Below, piece by piece: positions 11,812-25,200 of a DNA stretch of 64,000 nucleotides (the first letter of the stretch is position 1; each line of letters begins with the position of its first letter). The translations under genes were made by a program, and so were the position numbers. Location: contig OY987233.1 of NCBI GenBank assembly GCA_963920705.1, positions 8,608,001 to 8,672,000 of the forward strand. The letters run 5' to 3'. This stretch comes from Odiellus spinosus (taxonomy: Eukaryota; Arthropoda; Arachnida; Opiliones; Phalangiidae). The notes under the pieces were generated by a model, which worked only from the letters and a program-made list of their open reading frames with translations, made no database searches and had not been told where the DNA came from.

Positions 11812-12894
11812 GTAGGGTTCTATGTTATGGGCTGATCATCATCTGTAATGCAATTTTGATTTCCTTAAAAAATTCAACCTTTAGCCAATCAGAACGCTCC
11901 ATTTTCCCATTGAAATAACATTAAAATCGACTCTTTCGAGGACATGTCCCTTGCATCGCAGAACTAAAAGAGGAATTATTTGTTACGGTTAAAACCAATT
12001 TTAAATGGTAGAGCAAGGTTCGAACGTGTGCCTTTTCCAAGTTTCATTTAAAAATATTAAGTCTTAAGTATTTTAAAAATAATTCTGAAGTTGACCCTTT
12101 TTTTGGTACTTAGCTGGTTTCGCGCATGGCCAAATTCGTAATGTTATTCTATGGGATTTGGTTTTTTGAAAGTGGCTTACCTTTCAGGTTTATTTTCTAA
12201 TACTTCCGGATATTTTTAAAACTTGGATTTTCCGTGTGGTATGAATTAAGATTCGAGCTTTATTTTAAGACTAATTTCATAATAATACACCGATTAATTG
12301 GCCCACAATCTATTTATGAAAACGGACGAAAAAGTAAGGCGGAGAAATAGATTCGCCAAAAACCTAAGCCTAATTTGACAAATTAGGCTTAGGTTTTATA
12401 TGGCTTTTTAAAATCACGTGCAGGAGGACTCGTGGAGGAGCGCGCTTGATTTGGAGGCTATGGGTATTGAACTCTGACTTAATTTCTCCTTCTTCATATT
12501 TTTGCCGTTTATGAAATTAGTCTAAAACTAAAGCCCGTAAAATATCTGGAATCATTAGAAAATAAATCTGAAAGGTAAGTCTTTTACAAAAAATCTAAAT
12601 CCCATAGAATTACATTAATTTTCAATTTCTCCGCCTTTTTTTTTTTTTTTCGTTTTTATAAATAGACTGTGGCCAAACTAATCGGTGTAAAATTATGAAA
12701 TTAGTCTTAAAATAAAGCCCGAAAAATATCTGGAATCATTAGAAAATAAATCTGAAAGGTAAGTCTCGTACAAAAAATCTAAATCCCATAGAATAACATT
12801 AAGTTTCAATTTCTCCGCCTTAAAACTTAAAAGTACTCTCCATTTTAAAAATGTGAAAGTCCGAACGACTTGGCATTTCGAACGGCAATAAGGA
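11812..12894. repeat. Inverted-repeat block, no gene
   Basis: To about 12,130 nothing recognisable. An arm at about 12,137-12,330 is repeated inverted at about 12,505-12,620 and again at about 12,650-12,810. A near-perfect hairpin AACCTAAGCCTAATTTG...CAAATTAGGCTTAGGTT sits at about 12,359-12,397. Confidence 0.7.
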
Positions 12895-15070
12895 AGGTAT
12901 TAACATCCAAAATAATGAAAAAAATAATTTAAATTTAGTTTAACGGGTAATGGGAAAAATATGAAGATTTCGCTGCGGCTGTCGGAGGTATTAACATAAA
13001 AAATGATGAAAAAGTTATTTTAAATTTGGTTTAAGGGTAATGGGGAAAATATAAAGATTTCGCTGCGGTTGACGGAGGTATTAACATCAAAAATGATGAA
13101 AAAATAAATTTTAATTGGGATTAAAGGGCACTGGTAAAAATGTAGAGATTTGACTGAATCAAGTGCAGCTGCCGCAGCTATTAACATCAAAAATTATGAA
13201 AAAATTAATTTTAATTGGGATTAAAGGGCACTGGTAAAAATGTAGAGATTTGACTGGAATCAAGTGCGGCTGCCGGAGGTATTAACATCAAAAATTATGA
13301 AAAAATTAATTTTAATTGGGATTAAAGGGCACTGGTAAAAATGTAGAGATTTGACTGGAATCAAGTGCGGCTGCCGGAGGTATTAACATCAAAAATTATG
13401 AAAAAATAAATTTTAATTGGGATTAAAGGGCACTGGTAAAAATGTAGAAATTTGACTGGAATCAAGTGCGGCTGCCCCAGCTATTAACATCAAAAATTAT
13501 GAAAAAAATATATTTTAATTGGGTTTAAAGGGCAATGGTAAAAATGTAGAGATCTGACTGAATCAAGTGCGGCTGTCGCAGCTATTAACATCAAAAATTG
13601 TGAAAAAATTAATTTTAATTGGGATTAAAGGGCACTGGTAAAAATGTAGAGATTTGACTGAATCAAGTGCAGCTGCCGCAGCTATTAACATCAAAAATTA
13701 TGAAAAAATTAATTTTAATTGGGATTAAAGGGCACTGGTAAAAATGTAGAGATTTGACTGAATCAAGTGCGGCTGCCGCAGCTATTAACATGAAAAATTA
13801 TGAAAAAATTAATTTTAATTGGGATTAAAGGGCACTGGTAAAAATGTAGAGATTTGACTGGAATCAAGTGCAGCTGCCGCAGCTATTAACATCAAAAATT
13901 ATGAAAAAATTAATTTTAATTGGGATTAAAGGGCACTGGTAAAAATGTAGAGATTTGACTGGAATCAAGTGCGGCTGTCGGAGGTATTAACATCTAAAAT
14001 TATGAAAAAATTAATTTTAATTGGGATTAAAGGGCACTGGTAAAAATGTAGAGATTTGACTGAATCAAGTGCGGCTGCCCCAGCTATTAACATCAAAAAT
14101 AATGATAAAATTAATTTTAATTGGGATTAAAGGGCACTGGTAAAAATGTAGAGATTTGACTGAATCAAGTGCAGCTGCCGCAGCTATTAACATCAAAAAT
14201 TATGAAAAAATTAATTTTAATTGGGATTAAAGGGCACTGGTAAAAATGTAGAGATTTGACTGAATCAAGTGCGGCTGCCGCAGCTATTAACATGAAAAAT
14301 TATGAAAAAATTAATTTTAATTGGGATTAAAGGGCACTGGTAAAAATGTAGAGATTTGACTGGAATCAAGTGCAGCTGCCGCAGCTATTAACATCAAAAA
14401 TTATGAAAAAATTAATTTTAATTGGGATTAAAGGGCACTGGTAAAAATGTAGAGATTTGACTGGAATCAAGTGCGGCTGTCGGAGGTATTAACATCTAAA
14501 ATTATGAAAAAATTAATTTTAATTGGGATTAAAGGGCACTGGTAAAAATGTAGAGATTTGACTGAATCAAGTGCGGCTGCCCCAGCTATTAACATCAAAA
14601 ATAATGATAAAATTAATTTTAATTGGGATTAAAGGGCAATGGTAAAAATGTAGAGATCTGACTGTTTCAAGTGCGGCTTCCGCAGCTATTAACATGAAAA
14701 ATTATGAAAAAATTTATTTTAATTGGGATTAAAGGGCACTGGTAAAAATGTAGAGATCTGACTGAATCAAGTGAGGCTGCCCCAGCTATTAAAATCAAAA
14801 ATTATGAAAAAATTAATTTTAACTGGGTTTAAAGGGCAATGGTAAAAATGTAGAGATCCGACTGAATCAAGTGCGGCTGCCCCAGCTATTAACATCAAAA
14901 GTTATGAAAAAATTAATTTTAATTGGGTTTAAAGGACAATAGTAAAAATGTAGAGGTCTGACTGAATCAAGTGCGGCTGTCGCAGCTATTAACATCAAAA
15001 ATTATGAAAAAATTTATTTTAATTGGGTTTAAAGGGCAATGGTGAAAATGTAGAGATTTGACTGAATCAC
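12895..15070. repeat. 101-bp satellite array with 5-mer higher-order unit
   Basis: About 21 monomers of 100-101 bp (ATTAACATCAAAAATTATG ... AATCAAGTGCGGCTGCCGCA). Diagnostic variants recur every 502-503 bp: ATTAACATG at 13,784 and 14,286, ATTAACATCTAAAATT at 13,985 and 14,488. The edges are more diverged. No open frame. Confidence 0.95.
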
Positions 15071-15133
15071 TTTTTAAAGGGCTAGTCTTTTAATATAGAA
15101 GTTAACACTTTCGTGCTAGACTGAAGTGACAGA

Positions 15134-17346
15134 TATTATATCAAAAATGTCTTTGCGAACAAAGACCCAGAAGGACATGTTATGGCCTTGAATGTCTGAA
15201 GTGACATATATTTCATTTTCTTTTAAAACATTAAATTTAAATACAATTAAATTTTCTTTTAAAACATGAAATTTAAATATAATTAGATTTTCTTTTAAAA
15301 CGAAATTTAAATATAATCACAATCTGGCACGATTTAGAGTTTCAAATTTCAAAACAACTGATTTTATTCACTCGGAAATATTTAAGAAAAAACATAACAG
15401 ACGATTTTCTCCCATTGACGCTTAACATTAAATTTCGCTTAATTATTTTTCAGGGATTACGTGTCAAACAAAACGAAACTTTTCGTTCGATAGAAAAATT
15501 TACTTAATTTAGCTTTGGCTTTAGGCGTAGAATCAAAGTTCTATGATCTGATCTCATACCTTAATTGGATAATGTTTTCTATGGATAATGTTTTATTATA
15601 ACTCCTCGACTTTAGTCGAGGCAATTCGTTCATGTTAGCTTATGAATGCTTATACAAGGAATTTAAAGGGAATAAAAATTCCCCATATTTTAATTTTTAA
15701 TCTAGGTTGCAAACGAACAAACCTAACCCATGGATAATGTTTTATTACAACTCCTCGACTTTAGTCGAGGCAATTCGTTCATGTTAGCTTATGAATGCTT
15801 AGGTATGTACCCATTTCGCCCAAAATATTTCGCCCAAAATGATCTATTCCCATTTCGCCCAAGGCATTTTTTGCCCAAAATTATCTATTCCCATTTCGCC
15901 CAATCCTACTTTGCCCAATCGCTTTATCATTTGGCCCTAAATTATCTCTTCCCATTTTGCCCAAACTAAAAATTCCTTTTCTCAATTCGCCCAATCCCAA
16001 TTTGCCCAATCGTTTTATCAGTTAGCCTAGAATTATCTATTCCCATTTCGCCCAAACCAAAAATTTCTCTTCCTTTTCGCCTAAAACGATTAAAGCTTAA
16101 ACCTTTTAAAATTTAAAGTCTTAGTAGGCCAAAAAAGTGACTTTTATTTAATTTAGGTTAGGTTAGGTTAGGTTAGGTTAGGTTGGGGGAAAAAAAGGGG
16201 GAAAATGTGACTTGGGCAAAATGAGATTGGTCCAAATCAAAATTGGGCGAAACGAGATTGGGCGAGAAGACATTAGGCCAAATGGAAATTGGGCGAAAAG
16301 AAATTGGGCCAAATGGGGTTGGGCGAAATGGGATTTGGGCGAAAAGAAATTGGGCGAAATGGGAATTGGGCGAAAATAAATTGGGCGAAATGGGGGTAGA
16401 CCAATGCTTATACAAGGAATTTAAAGGGAAAAAAATTCCCCATATTTTAATTTTTAATTTAGGTTGCAAACGAACAAACCTAATCCATGGATAATGTTTT
16501 GTTATAACTCCTCGACTTTAGTCGAGGCAATACGTTCATGTTAGCTTATGAATGCTTATACAAGGAATTTAAAGGGAATAAAAATTCCCCATATTTTAAT
16601 TTAAGTTGCGAACGAACAAACCTAATCGATGGATAATCCTAATAACTAATTAGTGGTCCCTTATGGAAATCATCATTTAAATTGTACGGTTTTAATGAAA
16701 AGAAAAATGAAAGTATTACAATTTATTTAAAAACCTTATCCGCTCCAAAATTCGTCGCTTTGAAGTTCTCTTCCCTTGCGCGCGCAATATAGCTTTGAAA
16801 GTACAAATTGTTATGGTTTGCCTCGTCTGCTAAGTTAGAAAAGAAGGTGACTTTAAACGGGCTTTAAAAAACACATTTCCCTTTATCATATACCCATTCC
16901 AATAAACCGGCGAGTATTTTTAACGATCCGTTCAATTGTGAGTCGTGGAAATTCGGGTTAAATTAAGAAAACAAAAAGTGGACTCGCGTTATACTGAAAA
17001 ATAACAGTTCAATACACGTTTTCCCTGAAAAATAATTAAGCGAAATTTAATGTTAAGCGTCAATGGGAGAAAATCGTCTGTTATGTTTTTTCTTAAATAT
17101 TTCCGAGTGAATAAAATCAGTTGTTTTGAAATTTGAAACTCTAAATCGTGCCAGATTGTGATTCTATTTAAATTTCGTTTTAAAAGAAAATCTAATTATA
17201 TTTAAATTTCATGTTTTAAAAGAAAATTAAATTGTATTTAAATTTAATGTTTTAAAAGAAAATGAAATATCTGTCACTTCAGACATTCAAGGCCATAACA
17301 TGTCCTTCTGGGTCTTTGTTCGCAAAGACATTTTTGATATAATTTT
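15134..17346. mobile_element. 2.2-kb element with about 320-bp terminal inverted repeats
   Basis: Left arm 15,134-15,455 and right arm 17,033-17,346 are inverted copies (ATATCAAAAATGTCTTTGCG ... CGCTTAATTATTTTTCAGGG). The inside has about 150-bp repeats starting GGATAATGTTTTATTA with a CCTCGACTTTAGTCGAGG hairpin (about 15,590, 15,730 and 16,490) and the block at 15,806-16,405. No transposase. Confidence 0.8.
15806..16405. mobile_element. Foldback block of CATTTCGCCCAA repeats with TTAGG tract
   Basis: Left half has repeats of CCCATTTCGCCCAA, right half the inverted TTGGGCGAAATGGG; it splits one of the 150-bp units (15,803 and 16,408). Near its middle (16,153-16,184) is a run of about six TTAGG units. 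Confidence 0.8.
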
Positions 17347-18061
17347 AAACAGATTCTCATGCAAAAAGTCCATGTCAGACATTCGATTTTGGTGGTTTTG
17401 GCGAGTCACGTCACTCAAGAGAACCAATAAGATAACGCGCAAGCAATCAGGCAAAAAGAAGCTTAAATATTATTATAAGTCTATTTCGATTGGTATTTAT
17501 CAATGATTCGTGTGAATTTAATCGAACCCTGCTCTTCTGCCTGAATTAAGAAATTCTTCCTTCTTATTAAAATAATTTACGAGGCTACTATCTTAAAGGG
17601 AGAATGCAATCTAATAACAAATGACTTTTAATCGACTCCTTATCGTTTAATTATGCCTAATCCAACAGTAAAACAAATTACAGACAAATATGAAACTAGA
17701 AATCAATTTAAAACTTTCCCCGAAAATAGGCTTAGCGGGAATTCATGGGGATCCTGAATTTCTTCGCGTTGAAGGGTCATCGACCAATCGAATGTTATTG
17801 GTAGTCTCATAGAGATCCCGCCTTATAACGACGGGCCTTTGCTCATTGGTTGCTGACCCATCAGTTCGAATAAATACCCTCTCTCTAACTCCTTTTTAGA
17901 AAAAGAAAAAGAAATGGACGGAGGTAGGGCGTAAGAGGGGTTTCCTGCAAATTAATCACAGTTATAGGAAGTTTAAGGATTGAATAAACCCGATAACTTA
18001 ATAAATATTCGAAGGAAACCTCGACCGAATACGTTTCACCGCATTCCTGATGCATCTATTT
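17338..18061. repeat. 730-bp direct repeat, right copy
   Basis: Matches 11,083-11,811, including the broken TTAA MITE and its unrelated continuation, so it copied the junction formed in copy A. Confidence 0.85.
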
Positions 18062-18755
18062 ATTACGAAGTGATTGCGCATGCGTGCAGCATCGCGATAA
18101 CGCTGTTGACAGTTTTCCGTAAAATTAAGACCCCCCCCCCCATTATCTTTTAAATAATGCCCATCGGGAACTAGCCGTATACTTTCCTAAAGGGCAGTAA
18201 CATTGAAAAAATTGGCAAAAATATATTTTAATGGTTCAGTATTGTAGCGCCTCTAGTGGAGTTTAATGAACTACAATTTGATAAGTCGAAGTAGGGACGT
18301 TGCAGAATTTGAAGAATTATCCGGAGATGAAATTTTAAGCTCGATTAATTATCAAATTACTCGTTTATTAGAACGGATAACGCGAAGATAAAAATATGAC
18401 GTTTCTCGAAATCCGCGAAGAACGAAATATAATAATTATATTTTAATCTCAATTGAAAGGAACAGCGACTAAATTACTACATTCTAGCTTCGAGATCTCC
18501 ATTTGGGTTAAAATCCGCGAAGAAACTCGAGTTTCAAATGTTTCTTATCGGCGAATGAATAACTCGTATAGCGCATCAATTTCCTATAACAATGAGTACG
18601 AATAAAAAGTTTGCCTTACGTTCGGATACTTTAACTCGAATAAGAAATGGATATGATTTTCGCGAACGGATAATATCTAATTGACATTCACGATGGTCTT
18701 ATTCAATTAATAAAAGTTATACGAATTCCGAGCTGGAACTGAACTTGCCCCTTAA
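18062..18755. other. Gene-free spacer with a partial TIR element
   Basis: No exon found. About 18,570-18,745 resembles one end of the GAGCTCGGAATTCGTATA element (34,826-35,391; 52,049-52,610). A 10-base C run sits at 18,131. Confidence 0.55.
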
Positions 18756-18781
18756 AGGGAGAATGCAACCTAACAAAAAGT

Positions 18782-18821
<40 letters not shown>

Positions 18822-19220
18822 CTATTCCTTATTGTTTAAATAGGCCTAATCCACTAGCCAAAAAATTCACGAAGAAATATTAAACTAGAAATAATTTTAA
18901 AACTTACCAGGAAAATAGGCTTAGCGGGATTCACGGAGATCCTGATTTCCTCGCGAATAAGGTCTAGCGACCAATCGAACGCGGTTGTAAGTCTCGTGGA
19001 GATCTCGCGTGAACGACGGGCCTTCGCTCATTGGTTTCTAGACCTTACACGGAGGCAATTCAGGATCTCCACCAGTCCTGCTAAGCCTATTTTGATGGTA
19101 AGTTTTAAATTTATTTCTAGTTTAATACTGGTTTTGTAAACTTTTTATTGGTGGATTAGGACTATTTAAACGATAAGGAATCGATAAAAAAATCTCTTGT
19201 TATTAGGTTGCATTCTCCCT
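18756..19220. mobile_element. TTAA-target MITE with long poly(T)
   Basis: AGGGAGAATGCAACC ends flanked by TTAA (18,752-18,755 and 19,221-19,224). It contains a run of about 40 T. It lies directly behind the g3 poly(A) signal. Confidence 0.85.
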
Positions 19221-19255
19221 TTAATTGTAAATATTTCTGTAACTATCGAGAGCTA

Positions 19256-19261
19256 TTTATT
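19256..19261 (-). promoter_or_regulatory. Poly(A) signal of g3
   Basis: AATAAA on the minus strand, about 31 nt after the g3 stop codon. Confidence 0.55.
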
Positions 19262-19291
19262 TCTGTAATTAATGCGAGAAAATTTAGAGTT

Positions 19292-22200
19292 TTAAATTTG
19301 TTTTTCACGAATGGCTTCAGTGATTTTTGTAGCACATTCATGATCCTGCAACAATGAAATCAGTAATTTGTTACATTTTTAATTGCAAAAGTATCTTCAA
19401 TATACCTTAAATTCTTTAGAAACTTCCCAGTCTTGATCGATACACTGCTCACAGTAAAATTATTATCGTGACATTTCTGTATTCGCTTGTTATAATAGAC
19501 GAATTCGAAATTAAAGAGGGGCGGCGCGCCATTGGGGTACACTCTTTACGCGCCGATCTATTAAGAGATGTGGCTATCTTAGCTCACATTCTGATCCTAT
19601 TCTGATTGGCTAAGCTATGACAACTAGGTGGTAACCCCTCCCATCGCGCTTCGAGACTCAACGCGTTTCCCATAGCAACGGGTGTAATATGTGGATAGGT
19701 ACGAGCGCGAGAGATAAAGTGAGGCGCAGGCGCACCATCTATGATAATTCATCATTATATTTGTACCCCAATGGCTGTAGCCCCTGGATCAGTTGGATTA
19801 CGAGTATGGATATTTCGAATTCGTCAATAATTAAAATATTCATTAACACATACTTACTTTGAGTGAAGCTTCGCACCCCTGATTTGAAACGTACAATTGA
19901 ACAGGTTAAAGTTGGCATCAAATGAAAAAAATATATATTTTTGAAATTTTTTGAATCTCATCAACGCAAAGTATTAAAATTTGGAATTTAGGTTTAAAAT
20001 CAGAGGTCGCCAGACGTATTTGCAAAGGAATTTTGGGGTGAGTGGGAATTTTGGGGCGAGTGGGAATTTTTTGGTGAGTGGGAATTTGGGTCGAGTCGGA
20101 ATTTGGGTCAACTTTTTCGAGCCAAATGGGACCAACCCGATAAATGCATGGCTTCAAATATAGGTCTCATAAAAACGGGCCTTAATTGTAAAATTTTAAG
20201 GGGGAAGTCTTGTGTTTTTGAAGTTCTCTTGAAAGGGGTAAAAGTTCAGGTGATTGACCTTTAGCAAAAACAATGATTCATTATAACTTTTTTAAACGCC
20301 AATTTCTAATAAATCTATATTTAATCTAGAAGTCTGAAAACAGATCGATTAACGAAGCTGATTGCGTTTCGCTGATTGATTGAATTTTAAAATTCAAGTG
20401 ATTATATAACTTATATAACCTTGCACTTTTCAAATCAAAATACCAAACGTCTATCCCCTTTAAAGGGAGCCTGAAGGAAAAATCTAAAGCCCTATTTCGT
20501 TGATAAAACAGAAATACTGTAATAAATAGACCCTTCCTCCACTCAAATATTTTTACCCCTCTTAACTACTCCAAAATTAAGGTCGGCGTTTTAACCCCAC
20601 GACTTATTTAAATCGTCCACCATCCTGTTCCATGTATAAAAGGGGATACCAGCCAATCAGAATTGTACATTGGGAAAATAATATTACATGTTTTGTTAGA
20701 TGGCGTCACAGTCTCCAATGGGGTTCCGAAAAAAATATACTTTTGCTCGAATTGATATCGATTTTTATGGGAAATGTGGCGCCACCTTTTGGGAGCTTGC
20801 CGCTTCTATATATAATAATGGAATATAAAGACAAGATTTGATTGGCTCGTATCCCCTTCTTTCCGAGCAGGATTCAAACTGGTGGTTTAACAGTAAGTTC
20901 GAAATTTAAAAGTACTTATTTAAATATCGTTTTTTCGCAATTTAATTATTTAGGATACTTATTTTTTTGTAGTAAAAAAACATATTTTAAGGTCTAAGAA
21001 ATCAAAAAATTAAGTTATCGCCGATTACACACGATTTCCTTCAGTTTCCCTTTAAGAGTAAGAGGAGAAAAGATTGTTTTTAAATGTTTACCTTTTTCAC
21101 GTCTTTATCCACCTAAAATAATCTTGGATTAGTGATATTCTCGATACAGTGTTTATGGCCGCACTTTTTGAAATGTTAAGCGCTTTTTTTTTTGGCCAAA
21201 AAAGTAACGAGTTAAATTTTTTTGTTGCAAAAAATCCTTATTTCAAATGTGGCTTTTAGATCGTCACGCGTAAAATGATTAAACTTATGCTTAATATGTT
21301 CTATAATAAACTCTTACCTTAAATTCATTCGTTACTTTACTCCAACAATCGGCGTATGGTTTTAAGATTTGCTCGTTATAATCCTGAATGAATTTGAATA
21401 ATAATATTTTTAAGATCAACTGATTCTTTCCCCTTTTGACTTTCAAAACTAGACCCCTTTTGCCTCTCAAAACTAGCCCCCCCCATTTGGCTTTCAAAAC
21501 TAGCCACCCCCCATTTGGCTTTCAAAACTAACCACCATTTGGCTTTCAAAACTAGCCACCATTTGGCTTTCAAAACTAGCCACCATTTGGCTTTCAAAAT
21601 TAGCCACCATTTGGCTTTCAAAACTAGACACCATTTGGCTTTCAAAACTAGCCACCATTTGGCTTTCAAAACTAGCCACCATTTGGCTTTCAAAACTAGC
21701 CACCATTTGGCTTTCAAAACTAGCCACCATTTGGCTTTCAAAACTAGCCACCATTTGGCTTTCAAAACTAGCCACCATTTGGCTTTCAAAACTAACCACC
21801 ATTTGGCTTTCAAAACTAGCCACCATTAGGCTTTCAAAACTAGCCACCCCCCATTTGGCTTTCAAAACTAGCCACCATTTGGCTTTCAAAACTAGCCACC
21901 CCCCATTTGGCTTTCAAAACTAGCCGCCATTTGGCTTTCAAAACTAGCCACCCCCCATTAGCTTTCAAAACTAGCCACCATTTGGCTTTCAAAACTAGCC
22001 ACCATTTGGCTTTCAAAACTAGCCACCATTTGGCTTTCAAAACTAGCCACCCCCCATTTGGCTTTGAAAACTAGCCTCATTTGGCTTTCAAAACTAGCCT
22101 CATTTGGCTTTCCGAACTAGGCTCATTTGGCTTTCTGAACTTGCCCCATTTGGCTTTCCGAACTAGGCTCATTTGGCTTTCCGAACTAGGCTCACTTGGC

Positions 22201-25200
22201 TTTCCGAACTTGCCCCATTTGGCTTTCTGAACTAGCCCCATTTGGCTTTTTGAACTAGCCCCATTTGGCTTTTTGAACTAGCCCCATTTGGCTTTTTGAA
22301 CTAGCCCCATTTGGGTTTCTGAACTAGCCTCATTCGGCTTTCTGAACTAGCCTCATTCTGTTTTCAGAACTACCCCCGTAGTCTTTCAGAACTATCAATT
22401 GCGTATAGGCTAAGCCGAAATTTTCAAGAGCCGAGACGCTTGATTCGTGTTTGAAGAATCTTTGAAGGCCATTCCCTTTGGGAATTAGAAGACTCAAGGC
22501 CTAATCTCTTCACATTTGTCCACCTTTACTTTTGCAGCGCGTACTGTAGGAATTGTTTACTTACATTAGAGATGTAGAGAGCCTCATTTTACGTATGCTG
22601 ACTATTTATACTATTTATATATTGCTAAATATATTCAAGGTGTATGGGAGCCCTCAAACGAACTACACATTCATATATCATACTATACCGCGGATAGGTA
22701 ACTGAAAATACTACTCACATTGATGCAAGGAAATATTTTCAAATATTTTTCTATTGTTTCTTTTGAAAGTGTAACTGAAAAATATGTAAAAAAACATTTT
22801 TAGAAGTACATGATCATGTTTGAAGTGGCTATCGTATAGAGTAAACAACGCCCCGTACCTTAATACTGTCAGCAAAGTTCCATTTTTACGTCGTATCCCA
22901 TCACTTAAAAATAGAAAAATAAGGCAACACCCCTGTCTGGCTCGAGTGATTTGGACTGTTCCTCGGTCGGGAGAAAGGGACGGAATTTAGGCGGGCCGCG
23001 CTTGGCTATATATTGTCTTCCCCCAACTCCGGAATTTCTCCAAAAAGTGTCGCTTCCTCCGTTCACTATTTACATGGCGACTGCGGCCTCTAGAGTATCT
23101 CGAATCAGAATCTGCCGGTACATTTACCTGGAATTTTGCTGATAGTATTACGCTACGGGGCGTTGTTTACTTTGATGGAATAAAGTCATAGACTTTTAGA
23201 AATTTTTGAGCCTTAGCTTGTTATAAAAATTTTAAAATTATGAGTTTGATACAGAAATGAAATTGTTCATTCAAAATTAAAAGTGAGCTCTAGCTCCTAA
23301 TTCAAATAAACATCATGAGCTTGAGGTGAGCGGTAAACTTTTGAGCCCGAGGTGAGCTCGACACCCATGTGTATAAAATGAGACAATGTGAGCTTAGCTC
23401 TATCTCCAGCGCACAGGTATATATGAAAAGAATAGTAAAAATCCCAACCACCAATAATATGCAGTCCAAAAATTCAACGACCAACAAAGACATAAGATTA
23501 CAGACAGTCGAATCGTAACCACTCATTGGTGTCACAGGACATTAGCCCCTCATCTTGGCATTTTCCAAATTAATTAAGAAAAAGATTCTTACCTTTTTTA
23601 TTTTGCAATGTGATGGCTTTGCACTTCTTCATGAATATTTCACCCCTGTGTTTTTTTCTGCAACCCTTTCAATATTAAATATATTAAGTAATTAAGATGT
23701 TTCAGGATTGTTTGAATATCGAGTGCTAGAACAATTTGAGTAACGATCAAGGTACTGTCCCTCTTGTACCGTCTTATCACAAGTAACGTAGTAGATATAA
23801 GTATATGACAGTAATACGGATAAACCTAATCACGGTATGTTTCAAAGTTCACCATTTATCCGTCACTAATTTGTTTAGACTCCAAATCAGTCGAGATAGA
23901 TAAACCTTATTCAGTGCCATCGACTTCTAGTTGTTTTTATGAACGATGAGGTGTAACGGAAACTAAGCGTGAACTCGAAAGTATTATTAAACTGTGGTCC
24001 TATCCCTGATGACCACAAATTACATTTACTTAAATTGTTCTTGAATTGTGTTTCAAATATGAAAAATATTATTTACATCATTATTATATTTTATACTCTT
24101 GATTCGAGACTTAAAGAAAAAAAAAATATATTTAATAGTTGCGACGACAATCAAAATGAGGCTATCAAGTAATGGAATTTGAGTAGTATCGTTAAAAACA
24201 TTTAAGAAAATCAATCGCTCTTGATTTTTTTTTTTTTTTTTTTTTCACCTTTGAACACTAATTTCCTTATATATGACGTAGTATATTTCTGGAACGTCAT
24301 TAAAGATAATTTTCAGGGTTGCCACAGGTCAGGGAAAACAGGGAAAAGTCAGGGAATTTGAAAATGAACCAAAAAGGCCAGGGAAAAGTCAGGGAATTTG
24401 AAAATGAACCAAAAAGGTCAGGGAAAACTCAAGGAATTTAAAGATCTGTCAAGAATCATTATCTTGATTTGAAGCAAAGGCTTAAAACAACCTAAATGAT
24501 TACCATATTATTTAAAATATTTATTTAAAAGTAATATAAAAGATAAAACGTTAAAAATTGGGTAGTGTTAGCTCAAACGGTCAGGGAAAATCGTTGGAAA
24601 AGGTCAGGGAAAAACCTGGAAAAGTCAGGGAATTTCAATCTGATAAAAATGTGGCAACCCTGATTTTGATATGAAAGGAAGTTGACTTGATCTGAATTAA
24701 TTACTTTCACGAAAAATAACTCGAGTGCTAATTCGGTAGATTAATTCAAAAGTTCGTATTTTCCCTTTTTTTTTTTTTCATTTGTTTAAAACTTAATAAG
24801 AATTTAATTGTTAATATTTACCTCGTCAAATTTTACACAAGCCTAAAATATTTATATGAAAATATCAATAATAATTATGCAATAAGATTTTAGAATCATT
24901 TACCTCTTCTTTTTTATCATCCTCCTTTGAATATGAAAATTTAAATATATAAAATTTAATAACACTGAATATAAATAACGAAATTTAGAATATTATTAAT
25001 GTACGAGACTGCTACTTCATTCATATTGTCCAATTTTTTCAATCATTAAATTTCTTTAAAGGGAAACGGAAGGAAATCGTTGAGTAATATGCGATAACTT
25101 AATTTTTAGATTTCTTAGACCGTAAAATATATTATTTAGTACAAAATAAAGTATGAAAAATAGTTAAATGGCGAAAAAAAGTCCTTTTAGAAAAAGACAG

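Noticed and set aside
12006..12035. tRNA-like string with GGTAGAGCA and GGTTCGAAC
   Set aside because: The A- and B-box-like motifs are adjacent with no room for a cloverleaf; no acceptor stem.
16153..16184. Chromosome end
   Set aside because: Only about six TTAGG units, inside a foldback block and flanked by other sequence on both sides.
21376..22040. Open frames of 66-145 codons reading as eight-residue repeats on both strands
   Set aside because: They follow from a 24-bp tandem unit without stops; the paralogous array at 281-1448 has a 23-bp unit and no such frame.
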